A DNA stretch of 64,000 nt from Nonlabens xiamenensis (GCF_003865345.1 NZ_RMVE01000002.1:124001-188000); one strand, 5' to 3'; shown: positions 35,722-44,551, numbered from the stretch's first letter. Numbers and translations: made by a program. Notes: generated from the letters alone by a model not told the origin.

Positions 35722-37557
35722 ATGGACAGGTTCAACAACTATCTACAGAAAACCTGCCTTGTCGCAGGTTTTCTTTGCTTGGTCTTGAGCTGCGAGAATC
35801 GGGCAGATTATAGCGAGATCAATGTGGTCGATCCTATAGGCCAACTGGAGTCTACCTACTTAAAAGATCTCGACGCTTGCCTAGCCATCATTGAACAGAT
35901 GAAAGGCGAGGAAGACCTAGATACTCTTCAAACATTCTATCATCAGGCCAGGGCCAAATTCAAGGAAATGGAGCCTGTATTGTCATTCCATGATATCAAT
36001 AATTATGCAAGCCTCAATGCACCCAATATACTTAAGGTCGAGGAAGAAGACCAGACAGATATTAAAATCAGAGAGGCCAAAAGCTTCCAGAGCTTGGAAG
36101 AAGAGATTTACGCTGATCAACCCGATCTGGAGCGCATTCATTCCGCAGCTGAATTTATTGCCTCAAGACTTGAATTGATCAAGATAACCACAGATTTATC
36201 CCACTATAAGCCCTACCATATACTTTGGTTGGTACGTAAGCAATTAGTGCGTACAGCAACGACTGGGGTAACTGGATTTGACAGTCCTGTTTTGGAAAAC
36301 AGCTTGGAGGATGCGGTGCTCGCTTTCGCGAAAGCAGAATACTACCTTTTTTTATACGAAGATAAATTCCAGCATCCAGCCTTAAAAGATAGCTGGCGTC
36401 GCGCATTTACAGCCGCAGTCAATGATTTAAAAAGTACTGATTTTGACAGCTTTGACCGTTATGAATTTATACAGCAACATATAGACCCAATGTTGGCTAT
36501 ATGGAATGAGACAGCCGCAGATTGGGAGATCCAATTCCCTTTAGAATTGGCCATGTCCAATGAGGCTACCCATCTCTTCGGTAAAGAAAGCCTTTCACCG
36601 GATTATTTTGCTGACCATCAGGTGGGCCAACTAAAAAAAGAGCAAGTGAATTTGGGCAGAATGTTGTTTAACGACACTTCTCTGTCCGCTGACGGAAGTA
36701 TGAGTTGTGCGAGTTGCCATGTGGCAGATCTGGCTTTTTCGGATGGAAAAAAAACACCCAAAGGACTTGACAGAAATAGTCCTGGTTTGACTTATGCGGC
36801 TTACCAACGCGGTTTTTTTTACGACAAGAGATCTGGAAGCCTTGAAGGACAGATTATAAGTGTTATTGAAAATGAAAAAGAATTCCACTCAGATCTGCGT
36901 CAGTTTGTAGGATCCATAGCCAATGAACAAAAGTACGTGCAGGCTTTTGCAAATTCCTACAAAAGCAAGATAGACGAGCGTAGTGTACGCAGAGCCATTG
37001 CCGATTATGTGAGAAGTCTGACCGACTGGGATTCTAGATTTGATTTGAGTATCAGAGGAGAGATCGACGATTTGACCCAGGCCGAAATCAACGGGTTTAA
37101 TTTATTCATGGGAAAGGCCAAATGCGCCACCTGCCATTTTGCTCCAGTATTTAACGGGACCGTTCCACCAGATTATCTGGATACTGAAATCGAGCATTTA
37201 GGTGTTCCAGAAAAAGCCGATTGGGAAAATGCAATCATCGACTCTGATCCAGGACGTTATACTGTATTCAAAACTAGTTCGAGAAAACATTTTTTTAAGA
37301 CCCCTAGCATTAGGAACATTGCCTTAACCGCCCCTTACATGCATAATGGCGTCTACCAAACCTTGGAAGAGGTAGTGAAGTTTTATAATCTTGGAGGAGG
37401 ATACGGCATCGGTATTACAGATCAGGAATTTCAAACTTTACCACCTGATCCACTGGACTTGACCGAAAAGGAACAATCCGATCTTATCTCTTTTATGAAA
37501 TCACTCACGGACGCCAGGTATAATTCTCATACATCTATAAATCCAAAAGCTTTATAA
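35722..37557 (+). CDS. Di-haem cytochrome c peroxidase (MauG family) lipoprotein with N-terminal extension
   Basis: About 611 residues. The signal peptide ends at a lipobox (VAGFLCLVLSCE). Residues about 20-290 form an alpha-helical domain of unknown role. The C-terminal 320 residues are the CCP/MauG domain with two haem-attachment sites, CASCH (in GSMSCASCHVADLAFSDG) and CATCH (in KAKCATCHFAPVFNG), and the typical KTPSIRNIALTAPYMHNGVY motif carrying a candidate axial Met. It reduces peroxide or oxidises a partner in the periplasm. The ATG at 35722 is one base after the PhoX-like stop. Palindrome copy 6 lies in the N-terminal helical domain and is read as AFAKA. Confidence 0.9.
   Translation: MDRFNNYLQKTCLVAGFLCLVLSCENRADYSEINVVDPIGQLESTYLKDLDACLAIIEQMKGEEDLDTLQTFYHQARAKFKEMEPVLSFHDINNYASLNAPNILKVEEEDQTDIKIREAKSFQSLEEEIYADQPDLERIHSAAEFIASRLELIKITTDLSHYKPYHILWLVRKQLVRTATTGVTGFDSPVLENSLEDAVLAFAKAEYYLFLYEDKFQHPALKDSWRRAFTAAVNDLKSTDFDSFDRYEFIQQHIDPMLAIWNETAADWEIQFPLELAMSNEATHLFGKESLSPDYFADHQVGQLKKEQVNLGRMLFNDTSLSADGSMSCASCHVADLAFSDGKKTPKGLDRNSPGLTYAAYQRGFFYDKRSGSLEGQIISVIENEKEFHSDLRQFVGSIANEQKYVQAFANSYKSKIDERSVRRAIADYVRSLTDWDSRFDLSIRGEIDDLTQAEINGFNLFMGKAKCATCHFAPVFNGTVPPDYLDTEIEHLGVPEKADWENAIIDSDPGRYTVFKTSSRKHFFKTPSIRNIALTAPYMHNGVYQTLEEVVKFYNLGGGYGIGITDQEFQTLPPDPLDLTEKEQSDLISFMKSLTDARYNSHTSINPKAL
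36321..36335. repeat. Palindrome CGCTTTCGCGAAAGC, copy 6 (in peroxidase gene)
   Basis: Core exact; the final base is A instead of G. Read on the forward strand as AFAKA. Confidence 0.9.
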
Positions 37558-37579
37558 ATAGAAGATGATTTCAAAAGTT

Positions 37580-38590
37580 TCAGGGAAGGTCTGATACCAG
37601 CATCGCCAGTGCCTTTCCCACCTGGCCAGGATAACCAAACTTTGGGGCTGCCTCACAGATGTGGATGTATTTGGGCAGCTCATCGGCTTCCTCTATGATT
37701 GTTTTGATGACCTGACGCAGTTGATTGATATCATAACCTACAGGAGATTGTGCACTGGAAGGGAAGTTAGCGACCACATCCATATCCACTTCGAGTCCAA
37801 AATAGGAGGAATCAACGTGTTCCAGAGCCTCTTTTACCATTTGTTCGGGATGATGATAATTGATTTGGTAAGCCGAGTAACCCAACCGATCCTCTTCCTC
37901 TATCAATTGAATCATGGGTTGGCTGAGATAGGCTTCTTGAATCCCCAGCATGTAGTAGGCACGCAAATAGCCTTCTTCCAATGCTTTTCTAAAACCATTC
38001 CCACTGTGCCGACCTGAACCAACTCGCAAATCTGTATGTGCATCTATATTGATTACATCAATGGGACGTTGATCACCTAATGCTCTGATAATTGGATATG
38101 CATTGTTATGTCCGCCGCCAATGATCACAGGAATTTTATCAGTTTTCCCAATTTGGCTTACCACCTCGCTTACCCGTTGGTCTAGCGTGGCTGTGAGGTG
38201 GCTGAGTTGTATGCGCTGGTTGTGAATTGCAGCATCTAGAGATTCGGCTTGCTTCATTAAATCGGCCGTTTCAACTTGACCCAGCATAGCAAACCTAGTA
38301 GCGTCGTTCAAGGGACTGTGCTGTAAGGAAAGGAATGTTTTTAAAAAGGCTTCCCAAGCTTGAGCTGCACCAGCTCTCCCCATATTGGCCCTGACTCCGA
38401 TATCTTCAGGTATCCCCATCAACACATAGCTTGCGTCAATCGATTCTAGTTCCATTTGTTCCAGGACTTGGATCTTCTGGGCAAAACAGATGGCTTGATC
38501 TTCTGGCTGCTGCTCTTCCTGGGTCAAATCATATCGCCTGGAAATAGCATGCTGGAGATCATTTTGAGTAAAAGGCTTTAAATACTTCAT
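37580..38590 (-). CDS. hutG: Formimidoylglutamase HutG (arginase family)
   Basis: Hydrolyses N-formimidoyl-glutamate to glutamate and formamide, the last step of one histidine degradation route. The 336-residue arginase-fold protein shows the binuclear manganese motifs: IIGGGHNNAYP, INIDAHTDLRVG and LEVDMDVVANFPSSAQSPVG. Its start overlaps the hutI stop (ATGATGTCA region), so hutI and hutG form one reverse-strand operon. Other hut genes (hutH, hutU) are not in the window. Confidence 0.88.
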   Translation of the reverse strand: MKYLKPFTQNDLQHAISRRYDLTQEEQQPEDQAICFAQKIQVLEQMELESIDASYVLMGIPEDIGVRANMGRAGAAQAWEAFLKTFLSLQHSPLNDATRFAMLGQVETADLMKQAESLDAAIHNQRIQLSHLTATLDQRVSEVVSQIGKTDKIPVIIGGGHNNAYPIIRALGDQRPIDVINIDAHTDLRVGSGRHSGNGFRKALEEGYLRAYYMLGIQEAYLSQPMIQLIEEEDRLGYSAYQINYHHPEQMVKEALEHVDSSYFGLEVDMDVVANFPSSAQSPVGYDINQLRQVIKTIIEEADELPKYIHICEAAPKFGYPGQVGKALAMLVSDLP

Positions 38591-38594
38591 CATG

Positions 38595-39848
38595 TCAATC
38601 GGTAAAGACTCCGTCCACCATCACCCGGTCAATAATGGATTGACCGAAATGGTAAGGTATCGCGGCCAGGCTTTCTCGCTGATTCAGCATAAGGAGGTTG
38701 GCTCGTTTTCCTTTACTGATACTCCCTAACTCTGCTCCCATTTCTAAAGCATGTGCAGCATTAATGGTTAATGCATTAAAAGCTTGCTGGGGCGTCAATC
38801 CCATTTTAATACAGGCTAGAGAGAAGACAAAGTTTAAGTTGCCCGAAGGTGTACTCCCTGGATTAAAATCACTGGCTAGGGCGACGGCAATATCCCTTTC
38901 CATCATCTGCTTGACCGGAGCATAATCCAAGCCTAAGAAAAAAGAGCAGCTAGGTAAAGCTGTAGCAATGGTATTGCTTCCTGCCAGGCTATGATAATCA
39001 GATTCAGACATGACCTCCAGATGATCTACACTCACCGCGCCTGCTTTTACGGCGGCCTCGATGGCTCCGATGGCGTTGAATTGGTTCACATGTACCTTGG
39101 CTTTCATACCGTAAGCACTTCCTGCTTCCAGTATCCTTAACATCTCCGTGACGCTGAAATAGTTTTTTTCGCAAAACACATCGATATAATCTGCCAGCTG
39201 ATCTTTAGCAATCGCGGGAATCATTTCCTGGATGATTTGTTGTAGGTACGCCTCTCTGTCTGTTTCAAAAGCTTTTGGAATAGCGTGAGCCCCTAGAAAA
39301 GTAGTTTTAATGGGGATCCGATGTCCTTTGGTAGTTCCCTTTTCGCGTAAGCGCGAGGCAACCCTCAACATTTTGAGTTCGCTCTCCGTATCCAACCCAT
39401 ACCCGCTCTTGATTTCAAGCGCAGTGGTGCCCATGGCAATCAGCTGTTCTAATCGTTCTTGTGCCTGCTCGAATAATTCATCTTCATCCATCGCTCTTAA
39501 AGCAGTCGCACTATTGAGAATCCCACCACCGCGCGCTGCTATTTCTTCATAAGTCAGTCCGTGTATACGGTCTTCAAACTCTTTTTCACGGGTGGCGGCA
39601 AACACCAAGTGCGTATGGGAATCGACGTATCCCGGTAAAATGATTTGATGGCTACAATCATAGACCTCTTCGGCAGCATGGGGTTGAAAATCGGTCATCG
39701 GACCATAATCTTTGATCAATCCATCTTCCACCCACAAGTAGGCGTTTTTGATAGATGGCAACTCATCCATCGCTTTACCGCGCAGGGGCATTGGTGTTTC
39801 AGTTCTGGTCTGGTATAATTCCTTGATATGGGTAAAAAGTGTGCTCAT
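38595..39848 (-). CDS. hutI: Imidazolonepropionase HutI
   Basis: Opens the imidazolone ring in histidine catabolism to give formimidoylglutamate. The amidohydrolase metal motifs are present: GYVDSHTHLVFAATR, KSGYGLDTESELKML, KVHVNQFNAIGAIEAA, AVSVDHLE and ALASDFNPGSTPS. The ATG at 39848 gives about 417 residues, the family length; an earlier in-frame start at 39971 would overlap the divergent gene and is rejected. A degenerate relative of the palindrome (TTTTCGCGTAAGCGCG, 39340-39355) is inside the gene. Confidence 0.95.
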   Translation of the reverse strand: MSTLFTHIKELYQTRTETPMPLRGKAMDELPSIKNAYLWVEDGLIKDYGPMTDFQPHAAEEVYDCSHQIILPGYVDSHTHLVFAATREKEFEDRIHGLTYEEIAARGGGILNSATALRAMDEDELFEQAQERLEQLIAMGTTALEIKSGYGLDTESELKMLRVASRLREKGTTKGHRIPIKTTFLGAHAIPKAFETDREAYLQQIIQEMIPAIAKDQLADYIDVFCEKNYFSVTEMLRILEAGSAYGMKAKVHVNQFNAIGAIEAAVKAGAVSVDHLEVMSESDYHSLAGSNTIATALPSCSFFLGLDYAPVKQMMERDIAVALASDFNPGSTPSGNLNFVFSLACIKMGLTPQQAFNALTINAAHALEMGAELGSISKGKRANLLMLNQRESLAAIPYHFGQSIIDRVMVDGVFTD

Positions 39849-39969
39849 GAGGTGAAGATAACCAAAGCTTCTTAATAATATGATGGCTGATACCCAGTAT
39901 TGACTCCCTATCATCACTTTTTGGAGGAAGTTGGCATTTTTGAGCGCTATAGTGCTTAAATTCGATGCC

Positions 39970-41124
39970 ATGAAAGAACCACGCCATCCTAATTATGTCT
40001 GTGTTCATGCGGGTCAGCTGGAAGACGACCTCTATGGAGGTGCCACTGCACCTATGTACACATCCACGGCCTATGATTATCGCAGGCCAGGTACCAACCT
40101 TTATCCCAGATACTTTAATACGCCCAACCAAGTGGCGTTGTCCAAAAAAATCGCAGCGCTAGAACACACAGAAGCTGGATTGATTTTCGGTAGCGGTATG
40201 GCCGCAATCAGTGCTGTTTTTATGGCCTATTTAAAATCTGGTGACCATATCATCATGCAACGGGCGATTTATGGAGGGACTTCACATTTTGCATCGGCCG
40301 AGTTTGAGCATCTGGGTATCGAATTCAGTATGTTGGAACATATTACAAAAGAAACACTTGAGGCCAGTCTCCAGGACAACACAAAAATGGTTTATATAGA
40401 AACCCCTAGTAATCCCCTGTTGGAGATCACAGATATGGAAGTAGTGGCCGCTTTCGCGAAAGCGAACTCACTCACCAGCGCCATTGATAATACCTTTGCC
40501 TCGCCCATTAACCAGAATCCCGCCCTTTTTGGTATAGATATCATCATTCACAGTGCAACAAAATATCTAGGCGGACACAGCGATATCTGTGCGGGAACTG
40601 TTTCTGCAGGACAAGATGCTATTGACCACATCTGGAAAACTGCCAAAAACTACGGTGGAAGTTTGAGCGACCAGACAGTTTGGTTATTAGAACGCAGTAT
40701 CAAGACGTTGGGATTGCGGGTGAAAACACAATCTAAAAACGCCAAAAAACTCGCTAAATTTCTTGAAAAACATCCCAACGTGGAGCAGGTTAATTACCCA
40801 GGCTTAAAATCACATCCACAGCACCAGTTGGCCAAAAGCCAAATGCATGGCTATGGTGGAATGATGTCTTTTGTATTAAAGAATAACATTCAGCAGGATG
40901 ATTTTCTGGAAGAATTAGAAGTGATCAAACCAGCGCTGAGTCTGGCTGGAGTAGAAAGTACTATTCTTGCTCCCAGCACTACTTCTCATAGTTTGCTTAC
41001 TCCCGAGGAAAGAGAACAGCAAGGTATCTCTGATCGTCTATTGAGATTTTCTGTAGGTATTGAGGAAGTAGATGTATTAATTTCTGACCTGGAACAGGCC
41101 ATGGAAAAAAGCCGAAAAAAGTAA
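39970..41124 (+). CDS. Cys/Met metabolism PLP-dependent enzyme (cystathionine gamma-synthase/methionine gamma-lyase type)
   Basis: A 384-residue PLP enzyme of the trans-sulfuration family from the ATG at 39970 (MKEPRHPNYVCVHAGQ). The PLP lysine lies in IIHSATKYLGGHSD, the phosphate loop near IFGSGMAAISAV, and the family motifs YIETPSNPLLEITDM and ESTILAPSTTSHSLL are present. The reaction (lyase or synthase) cannot be settled by motifs: the active-site Cys typical of methionine gamma-lyase is Gly here (AIYGGTSHF). It is divergent from hutI and three bases before bshB1, hinting at sulfur metabolism. Palindrome copy 7 is read as AFAKA. Confidence 0.88.
   Translation: MKEPRHPNYVCVHAGQLEDDLYGGATAPMYTSTAYDYRRPGTNLYPRYFNTPNQVALSKKIAALEHTEAGLIFGSGMAAISAVFMAYLKSGDHIIMQRAIYGGTSHFASAEFEHLGIEFSMLEHITKETLEASLQDNTKMVYIETPSNPLLEITDMEVVAAFAKANSLTSAIDNTFASPINQNPALFGIDIIIHSATKYLGGHSDICAGTVSAGQDAIDHIWKTAKNYGGSLSDQTVWLLERSIKTLGLRVKTQSKNAKKLAKFLEKHPNVEQVNYPGLKSHPQHQLAKSQMHGYGGMMSFVLKNNIQQDDFLEELEVIKPALSLAGVESTILAPSTTSHSLLTPEEREQQGISDRLLRFSVGIEEVDVLISDLEQAMEKSRKK
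40449..40464. repeat. CGCTTTCGCGAAAGCG palindrome, copy 7 (in PLP enzyme gene)
   Basis: Exact 16-bp palindrome, read on the forward strand as AFAKA in a helix. Confidence 0.95.
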
Positions 41125-41127
41125 CAA

Positions 41128-41847
41128 ATGAAATTGGATATTCTTGCCATAGGCGCCCATCCAGACGATGTAGAATTAAGTTGTGCGGGCACATTGATAA
41201 AGGAACAATCGCTGGGTAGAAAAACAGGGGTGCTGGATCTAACCCGGGGCGAACTAGGTTCCAGAGGAAGTGCAGAAATCAGGGATCAGGAAGCTGCCGA
41301 TGCTGCCGAAATCATGCAACTTTCGGCTAGGGAAAACCTCGCCTTTAAGGACGGCTTTTTTGTAAATGATGAGGCGCATCAAATGGAAATCATCAAGGTG
41401 ATCCGAAAATATCGCCCAGAAATCGTATTGTGCAATGCACCCCATGATCGACATCCTGATCACGGTAGAGGATCTGATCTGGCCAGTGTCAGTTGTTTTC
41501 TTTCGGGACTCAAACGTATTGAAACCGAAGTTGACGGACAGTTACAAGAACATTGGCGACCTAAACAAGTGTACCATTATATACAATGGTTGGATTTGGA
41601 ACCTAATTTTGTAGTAGATATTTCAGGACATATTGAAGGGAAGATGGCGGCCGTTCAAGCCTACAAAACCCAATTTTATAATCCTGACGATGATAAGAGT
41701 CCGCATACCCCTATCAGCAGCAAGAATTTCTTGGACAGTATTAAATACCGCAGTGCGAATTTAGGTAGGATCATCGGCACAGATCATGCCGAGGGCTTTA
41801 TCAGTCAGCGGTACCCAGCAGCAGCGAGTCTTTTTGATCTGATTTAA
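41128..41847 (+). CDS. bshB1: Bacillithiol biosynthesis deacetylase BshB1
   Basis: Zinc deacetylase that removes the acetyl group of GlcNAc-malate during bacillithiol synthesis. The 239-residue LmbE-family protein has the metal motif IGAHPDDVELSCAGTL, the BshB1-type DLTRGELGSRGSAEIRDQEA, LCNAPHDRHPDHGRGSDL and the end AEGFISQRYPAAASLFDL. It follows the PLP enzyme by three bases in one operon; a thiol link between them is plausible. Confidence 0.93.
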   Translation: MKLDILAIGAHPDDVELSCAGTLIKEQSLGRKTGVLDLTRGELGSRGSAEIRDQEAADAAEIMQLSARENLAFKDGFFVNDEAHQMEIIKVIRKYRPEIVLCNAPHDRHPDHGRGSDLASVSCFLSGLKRIETEVDGQLQEHWRPKQVYHYIQWLDLEPNFVVDISGHIEGKMAAVQAYKTQFYNPDDDKSPHTPISSKNFLDSIKYRSANLGRIIGTDHAEGFISQRYPAAASLFDLI

Positions 41848-42000
41848 CCTATATCATTATAGACCCAAAAGTTCAGATCCAGTGGGCTAAAATAATTGCT
41901 GATTTTATTTCAGATTTTCAGAAAAGGATTAACTTTGCGTCCGCTTTACGCGAGTGGTTGATGATCTTGGGATCCACTTAAAAAAACCCACATTGATATG

Positions 42001-42077
42001 GTGGTTGTAGCTCAGCTGGTTAGAGCGCCGGATTGTGGTTCCGGAGGTCGCCGGTTCGAAACCGGTCTTCCACCCCA
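42001..42077 (+). tRNA. tRNA-His (anticodon GTG)
   Basis: Cloverleaf with D-arm AGCTCAGCTGGTTAGAGC, anticodon loop TTGTGGT (GTG, His), T-arm GCCGGTTCGAAACCGGT and an encoded CCA at 42075-42077. The base before the first pair is G (42000) facing discriminator C74, as expected for tRNA-His. The acceptor stem GTGGTTG/CTTCCAC has two adjacent U-U mismatches in its lower half. Confidence 0.93.
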
Positions 42078-42079
42078 TT

Positions 42080-42106
42080 AAAGCCCTCTTTTTGAGGGCT
42101 TTTTTA
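42080..42106 (+). terminator. Terminator after tRNA-His
   Basis: AAGCCCTC pairs with GAGGGCTT around a T-rich loop and is followed by a T-run. Confidence 0.85.
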
Positions 42107-42693
42107 TTTTCAGTATCCACGTAAGTAGCTAGGGATTCAGTATGCGCTTTATGTTCCACCCAGCAAGCCCTATTCAATCAGGGCTTATTTATTGACCCCA
42201 ACAAAGCAAAAGAAATTAACGCTGCTTGTAGAACCACCCAGACTTAAAAAACATTCTATACCGTCAAGGCTCTACTTTTTTAGTAAGGAAAAACCGAGTT
42301 TTTTTACCACAATCGTATAAATGTTAAAATATTGATAGATTAGGTCAGAAATTGGCAATTAACTTACCAGTAAACCGGCTAAAATTCCGCCATCAAGACA
42401 TATTTGTCATTATCCTACTAAAAAAGTAGGGTAAGAAAGTGAAATTTCATAACCAATGGTTAAGGATTCAAACCAGTAATACTTGTTTTTCAACGAGTTT
42501 TTATTACTTTTTATCGATTTATTACCTTTAACCAAATGTTAAATACTCCTAAACAGTTCGCATTTGTTCTGAAAAAGCCTGCAAAATTTTGCTAATTATT
42601 TTAATTGTACCTACATCTTTCAGCTGATACAGCGCTTGATTTTCTTTTAGTTTTAGATCACCAAATAATTTATTAACCTAAACACCCTTAAAC
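42107..42693. other. Long AT-rich intergenic region upstream of the HEIGH protease
   Basis: About 590 bases without a credible gene. It contains two small inverted repeats: AAGCCCT/AGGGCTT at 42165-42186 and CCTACT-A5-AGTAGG at 42414-42430. The long spacer could hold a regulated promoter or a small RNA; nothing specific is recognised. Confidence 0.5.
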
Positions 42694-43536
42694 ATGAAAA
42701 AGTCTTTTTTCAAATTGTCCTTACTTGGACTATCGATTGCAGCCATCACTTTTACCTCTTGTGAGGCTGATCAAGAAATCGCTCCTGTAGAAGAGCAAAG
42801 CAAAAAATTAGAGTTGGCTCAGGCTCATGCCGAAAAAATCGGTTACAAGCCTTCTGACGTTCAGATTCAAGAATTTTTCTATCCTGACGGTACTTCTTCA
42901 GAAAAATTGATCCTTCAAGATGATGTTGCATTATCAGAAGAAGATTTCTATGCACTACAAACGGTGGACCAATTAGCCAAGCAATACCGCACCAATAACT
43001 TGGTTACCGGAAGCAACAGAACCATTGATATTCTGGGCTACAATGCTAACAACCAGTATGGATTGTCCAGCAAAGCCCAAACAGGGTTGAGATGGGCTGT
43101 TGACAACTACAACAGACTAAGCGGTGTTTCTCTAACGTTCAATCTTAGCTTCGGTACCAACACAGGTGCTGCAGATATGGTAGTATATGATACTTCTTTC
43201 AGTACCAACCGCTCTGGTGGTGTTGCTGGATTTCCAAGCAGTGGTCGTCCTCATAAATGGGTACAGATCTACAATTTGGAAAACTTCACAACCAACGTCA
43301 ACGAGCATGTCATCTGTCATGAGATTGGCCACTCCATAGGATTCCGTCACAGTGACTGGTTCTCTCGTCAGTCTTGTGGAGAAACTGGTGAGTCTGCAGG
43401 ATTTGACGGTGCAGTTCACGTTGCTGGTACCCCAACCGGTTGGGATTCTACCAGTTTGATGAATGCCTGTTTTTCTGCCAGCACTGGTGGGGAGTTCAAT
43501 GGGAATGATGTGACTGCATTGCAGAACATGTACTAG
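42694..43536 (+). CDS. M57-type (dual-action HEIGH) metallopeptidase, lipoprotein
   Basis: A 280-residue secreted lipoprotein (LLGLSIAAITFTSCEAD) of the M57/HEIGH family. The zinc site is HEIGHSIGFRH (H209, E210, H213, H219) in a mature domain with SGVSLTFNLSFGTN, FPSSGRPHKWVQIYN and TGWDSTSLMNACFSAST, typical of astacin-like metzincins. The N-terminal 80 residues act as a possible propeptide. Substrate is unknown. Long leader upstream, terminator directly downstream. Confidence 0.88.
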   Translation: MKKSFFKLSLLGLSIAAITFTSCEADQEIAPVEEQSKKLELAQAHAEKIGYKPSDVQIQEFFYPDGTSSEKLILQDDVALSEEDFYALQTVDQLAKQYRTNNLVTGSNRTIDILGYNANNQYGLSSKAQTGLRWAVDNYNRLSGVSLTFNLSFGTNTGAADMVVYDTSFSTNRSGGVAGFPSSGRPHKWVQIYNLENFTTNVNEHVICHEIGHSIGFRHSDWFSRQSCGETGESAGFDGAVHVAGTPTGWDSTSLMNACFSASTGGEFNGNDVTALQNMY

Positions 43537-43563
43537 AAACTAGCTAACCCAATCAATGCTAAG

Positions 43564-43593
43564 AGTCCAATCCGAAAGGGTTGGACTTTTTTC
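43564..43593 (+). terminator. Terminator of the HEIGH protease gene
   Basis: AGTCCAATCC pairs with GGGTTGGACT around GAAA, followed by six T. Confidence 0.88.
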
Positions 43594-43610
43594 TTGTTTA
43601 AGATTGAATC

Positions 43611-44132
43611 TTAGTAATGTAACACCGAATGGCAGTGCTCAGCGTTTAATTTCTTGCGCCCATTGAGGAAATCCAACTCCAAAACAAAATTAAGCCCCAG
43701 GACTTCTCCTCCTGCCTTTTCTACCAGTCGGCAAGCAGCAGCTGCGGTTCCTCCAGTAGCCAGGACATCATCGTGGATGAGTACCTTATCACCACTGACG
43801 ATGGCATCTTCAATAATTTCCAGGCTATCCATCCCGTACTCCAGTTGATAAGGTTCGCAAATGGTCTCCCCAGGCAATTTACCCGGTTTACGCAGCATGA
43901 CAAATCTCGCGTTAAGTTGATCTGCGAGCATCATTCCAAAAAGAAAACCTCTGGATTCAATCCCCACAACCACATCTATTGACTTGTCTTCAAAAGGTCG
44001 GGCCAGTTCTTGGAGCATTTTAGTTCTCGCTTTCGCGGAAGCCAGCAATGGAGACATATCCTTAAATAGAATTCCAGGTTGAGGGAAGTCTTTTACATCT
44101 CTGATATAGGGGGTAAAAAATGGATCATTCAT
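43611..44132 (-). CDS. apt: Adenine phosphoribosyltransferase
   Basis: Salvages adenine to AMP with PRPP. The 173-residue protein shows FPQPGILFKDMSPLL, GIESRGFLFGMMLADQL, MLRKPGKLPGETICEPYQL and the PRPP loop KVLIHDDVLATGGTAAAA. Length is normal. Monocistronic on the reverse strand, between the HEIGH protease and the tRNA-Arg insertion locus. A one-mismatch copy of the palindrome lies inside (44028-44042). Confidence 0.95.
   Translation of the reverse strand: MNDPFFTPYIRDVKDFPQPGILFKDMSPLLASAKARTKMLQELARPFEDKSIDVVVGIESRGFLFGMMLADQLNARFVMLRKPGKLPGETICEPYQLEYGMDSLEIIEDAIVSGDKVLIHDDVLATGGTAAAACRLVEKAGGEVLGLNFVLELDFLNGRKKLNAEHCHSVLHY
44028..44042. repeat. Near-copy of the palindrome in apt (one mismatch)
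   Basis: CGCTTTCGCGGAAGC differs from the core by a single base; read in apt as ASAKA rather than AFAKA. Confidence 0.75.
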
Positions 44133-44323
44133 ACAGCTAAAGGTAGCTCACAAACGCCAGCTTATTGGAGATTAAGGTTAAATATTTAAGGTCACGGTCC
44201 AATTAATAGAGCCAGCCAAACTTCCCCAGCAATCAAACGATCAAAATAAAGGTTTTAATTTGCCTATGTTTAAAAAAGAGCTATATTTGCACCCGCAAAA
44301 AGGATATTTATCCTCTTTCAAAG

Positions 44324-44397
44324 GGCCTCGTGGCGCAACTGAATAGCGCATCTGATTACGGCTCAGAAGGTTACAGGTTTGAATCCTGTCGAGGTCA
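44324..44397 (+). tRNA. tRNA-Arg (anticodon ACG)
   Basis: Acceptor GGCCTCG/CGAGGTC (one G-U), D-stem GCGC/GCGC, anticodon stem TCTGA/TCAGA with loop TTACGGC giving ACG (Arg), T-arm ACAGG/CCTGT with loop TTTGAAT. No CCA is encoded, unlike tRNA-His. The integrase gene begins 232 bases downstream, so this tRNA 3' end is the likely integration site of the adjoining island. Confidence 0.93.
44366..44397. other. Probable attachment site at the tRNA-Arg 3' end
   Basis: The 3' half of a tRNA next to a tyrosine recombinase gene is the usual left boundary of an integrated island. The second copy (right att) is not seen inside the window and should lie beyond 64 kb. This is inference from context. Confidence 0.45.
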
Positions 44398-44425
44398 CTT
44401 TAGTCATTACAAAATGACAACAAAG

Positions 44426-44456
44426 CCACGCAATCACTATGATTTGCGTGGTTTTC
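44426..44456 (+). terminator. Terminator after tRNA-Arg
   Basis: CCACGCAA (44426-44433) pairs with TTGCGTGG (44444-44451), followed by TTTTC. Confidence 0.7.
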
Positions 44457-44526
44457 TGGTTTTTAGACCAACATTTTTAATGAAACGATTTGCTTTTATA
44501 TGGTAGCTAATCGTTAGTTAATTTTC

Positions 44527-44551
44527 AAAGTGTCAGTTGAACTGACACTTT
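44527..44551. repeat. 25-bp perfect palindrome upstream of the integrase
   Basis: AAAGTGTCAGTT, one G, AACTGACACTTT: 12-base perfect arms with a single central base, about 80 bases before the integrase ATG. Position suggests an operator for the integrase promoter or an accessory recombination site; no T-run favours a terminator. Confidence 0.85.

Noticed and set aside
39340-39355. TTTTCGCGTAAGCGCG as another palindrome copy in hutI
   Set aside because: Too many differences from the core; noted only as a possible decayed relative.
39849-39971. Extended N-terminus for hutI
   Set aside because: It would overlap the divergent PLP gene's start and adds residues not found in the family; the ATG at 39848 gives normal length.
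41929-42177. 82-codon reverse-strand open frame containing GWKTGFEPATSGTTIRRSNQ
   Set aside because: It is the antisense of the tRNA-His gene; this peptide is a well-known false ORF from antisense tRNA sequence.
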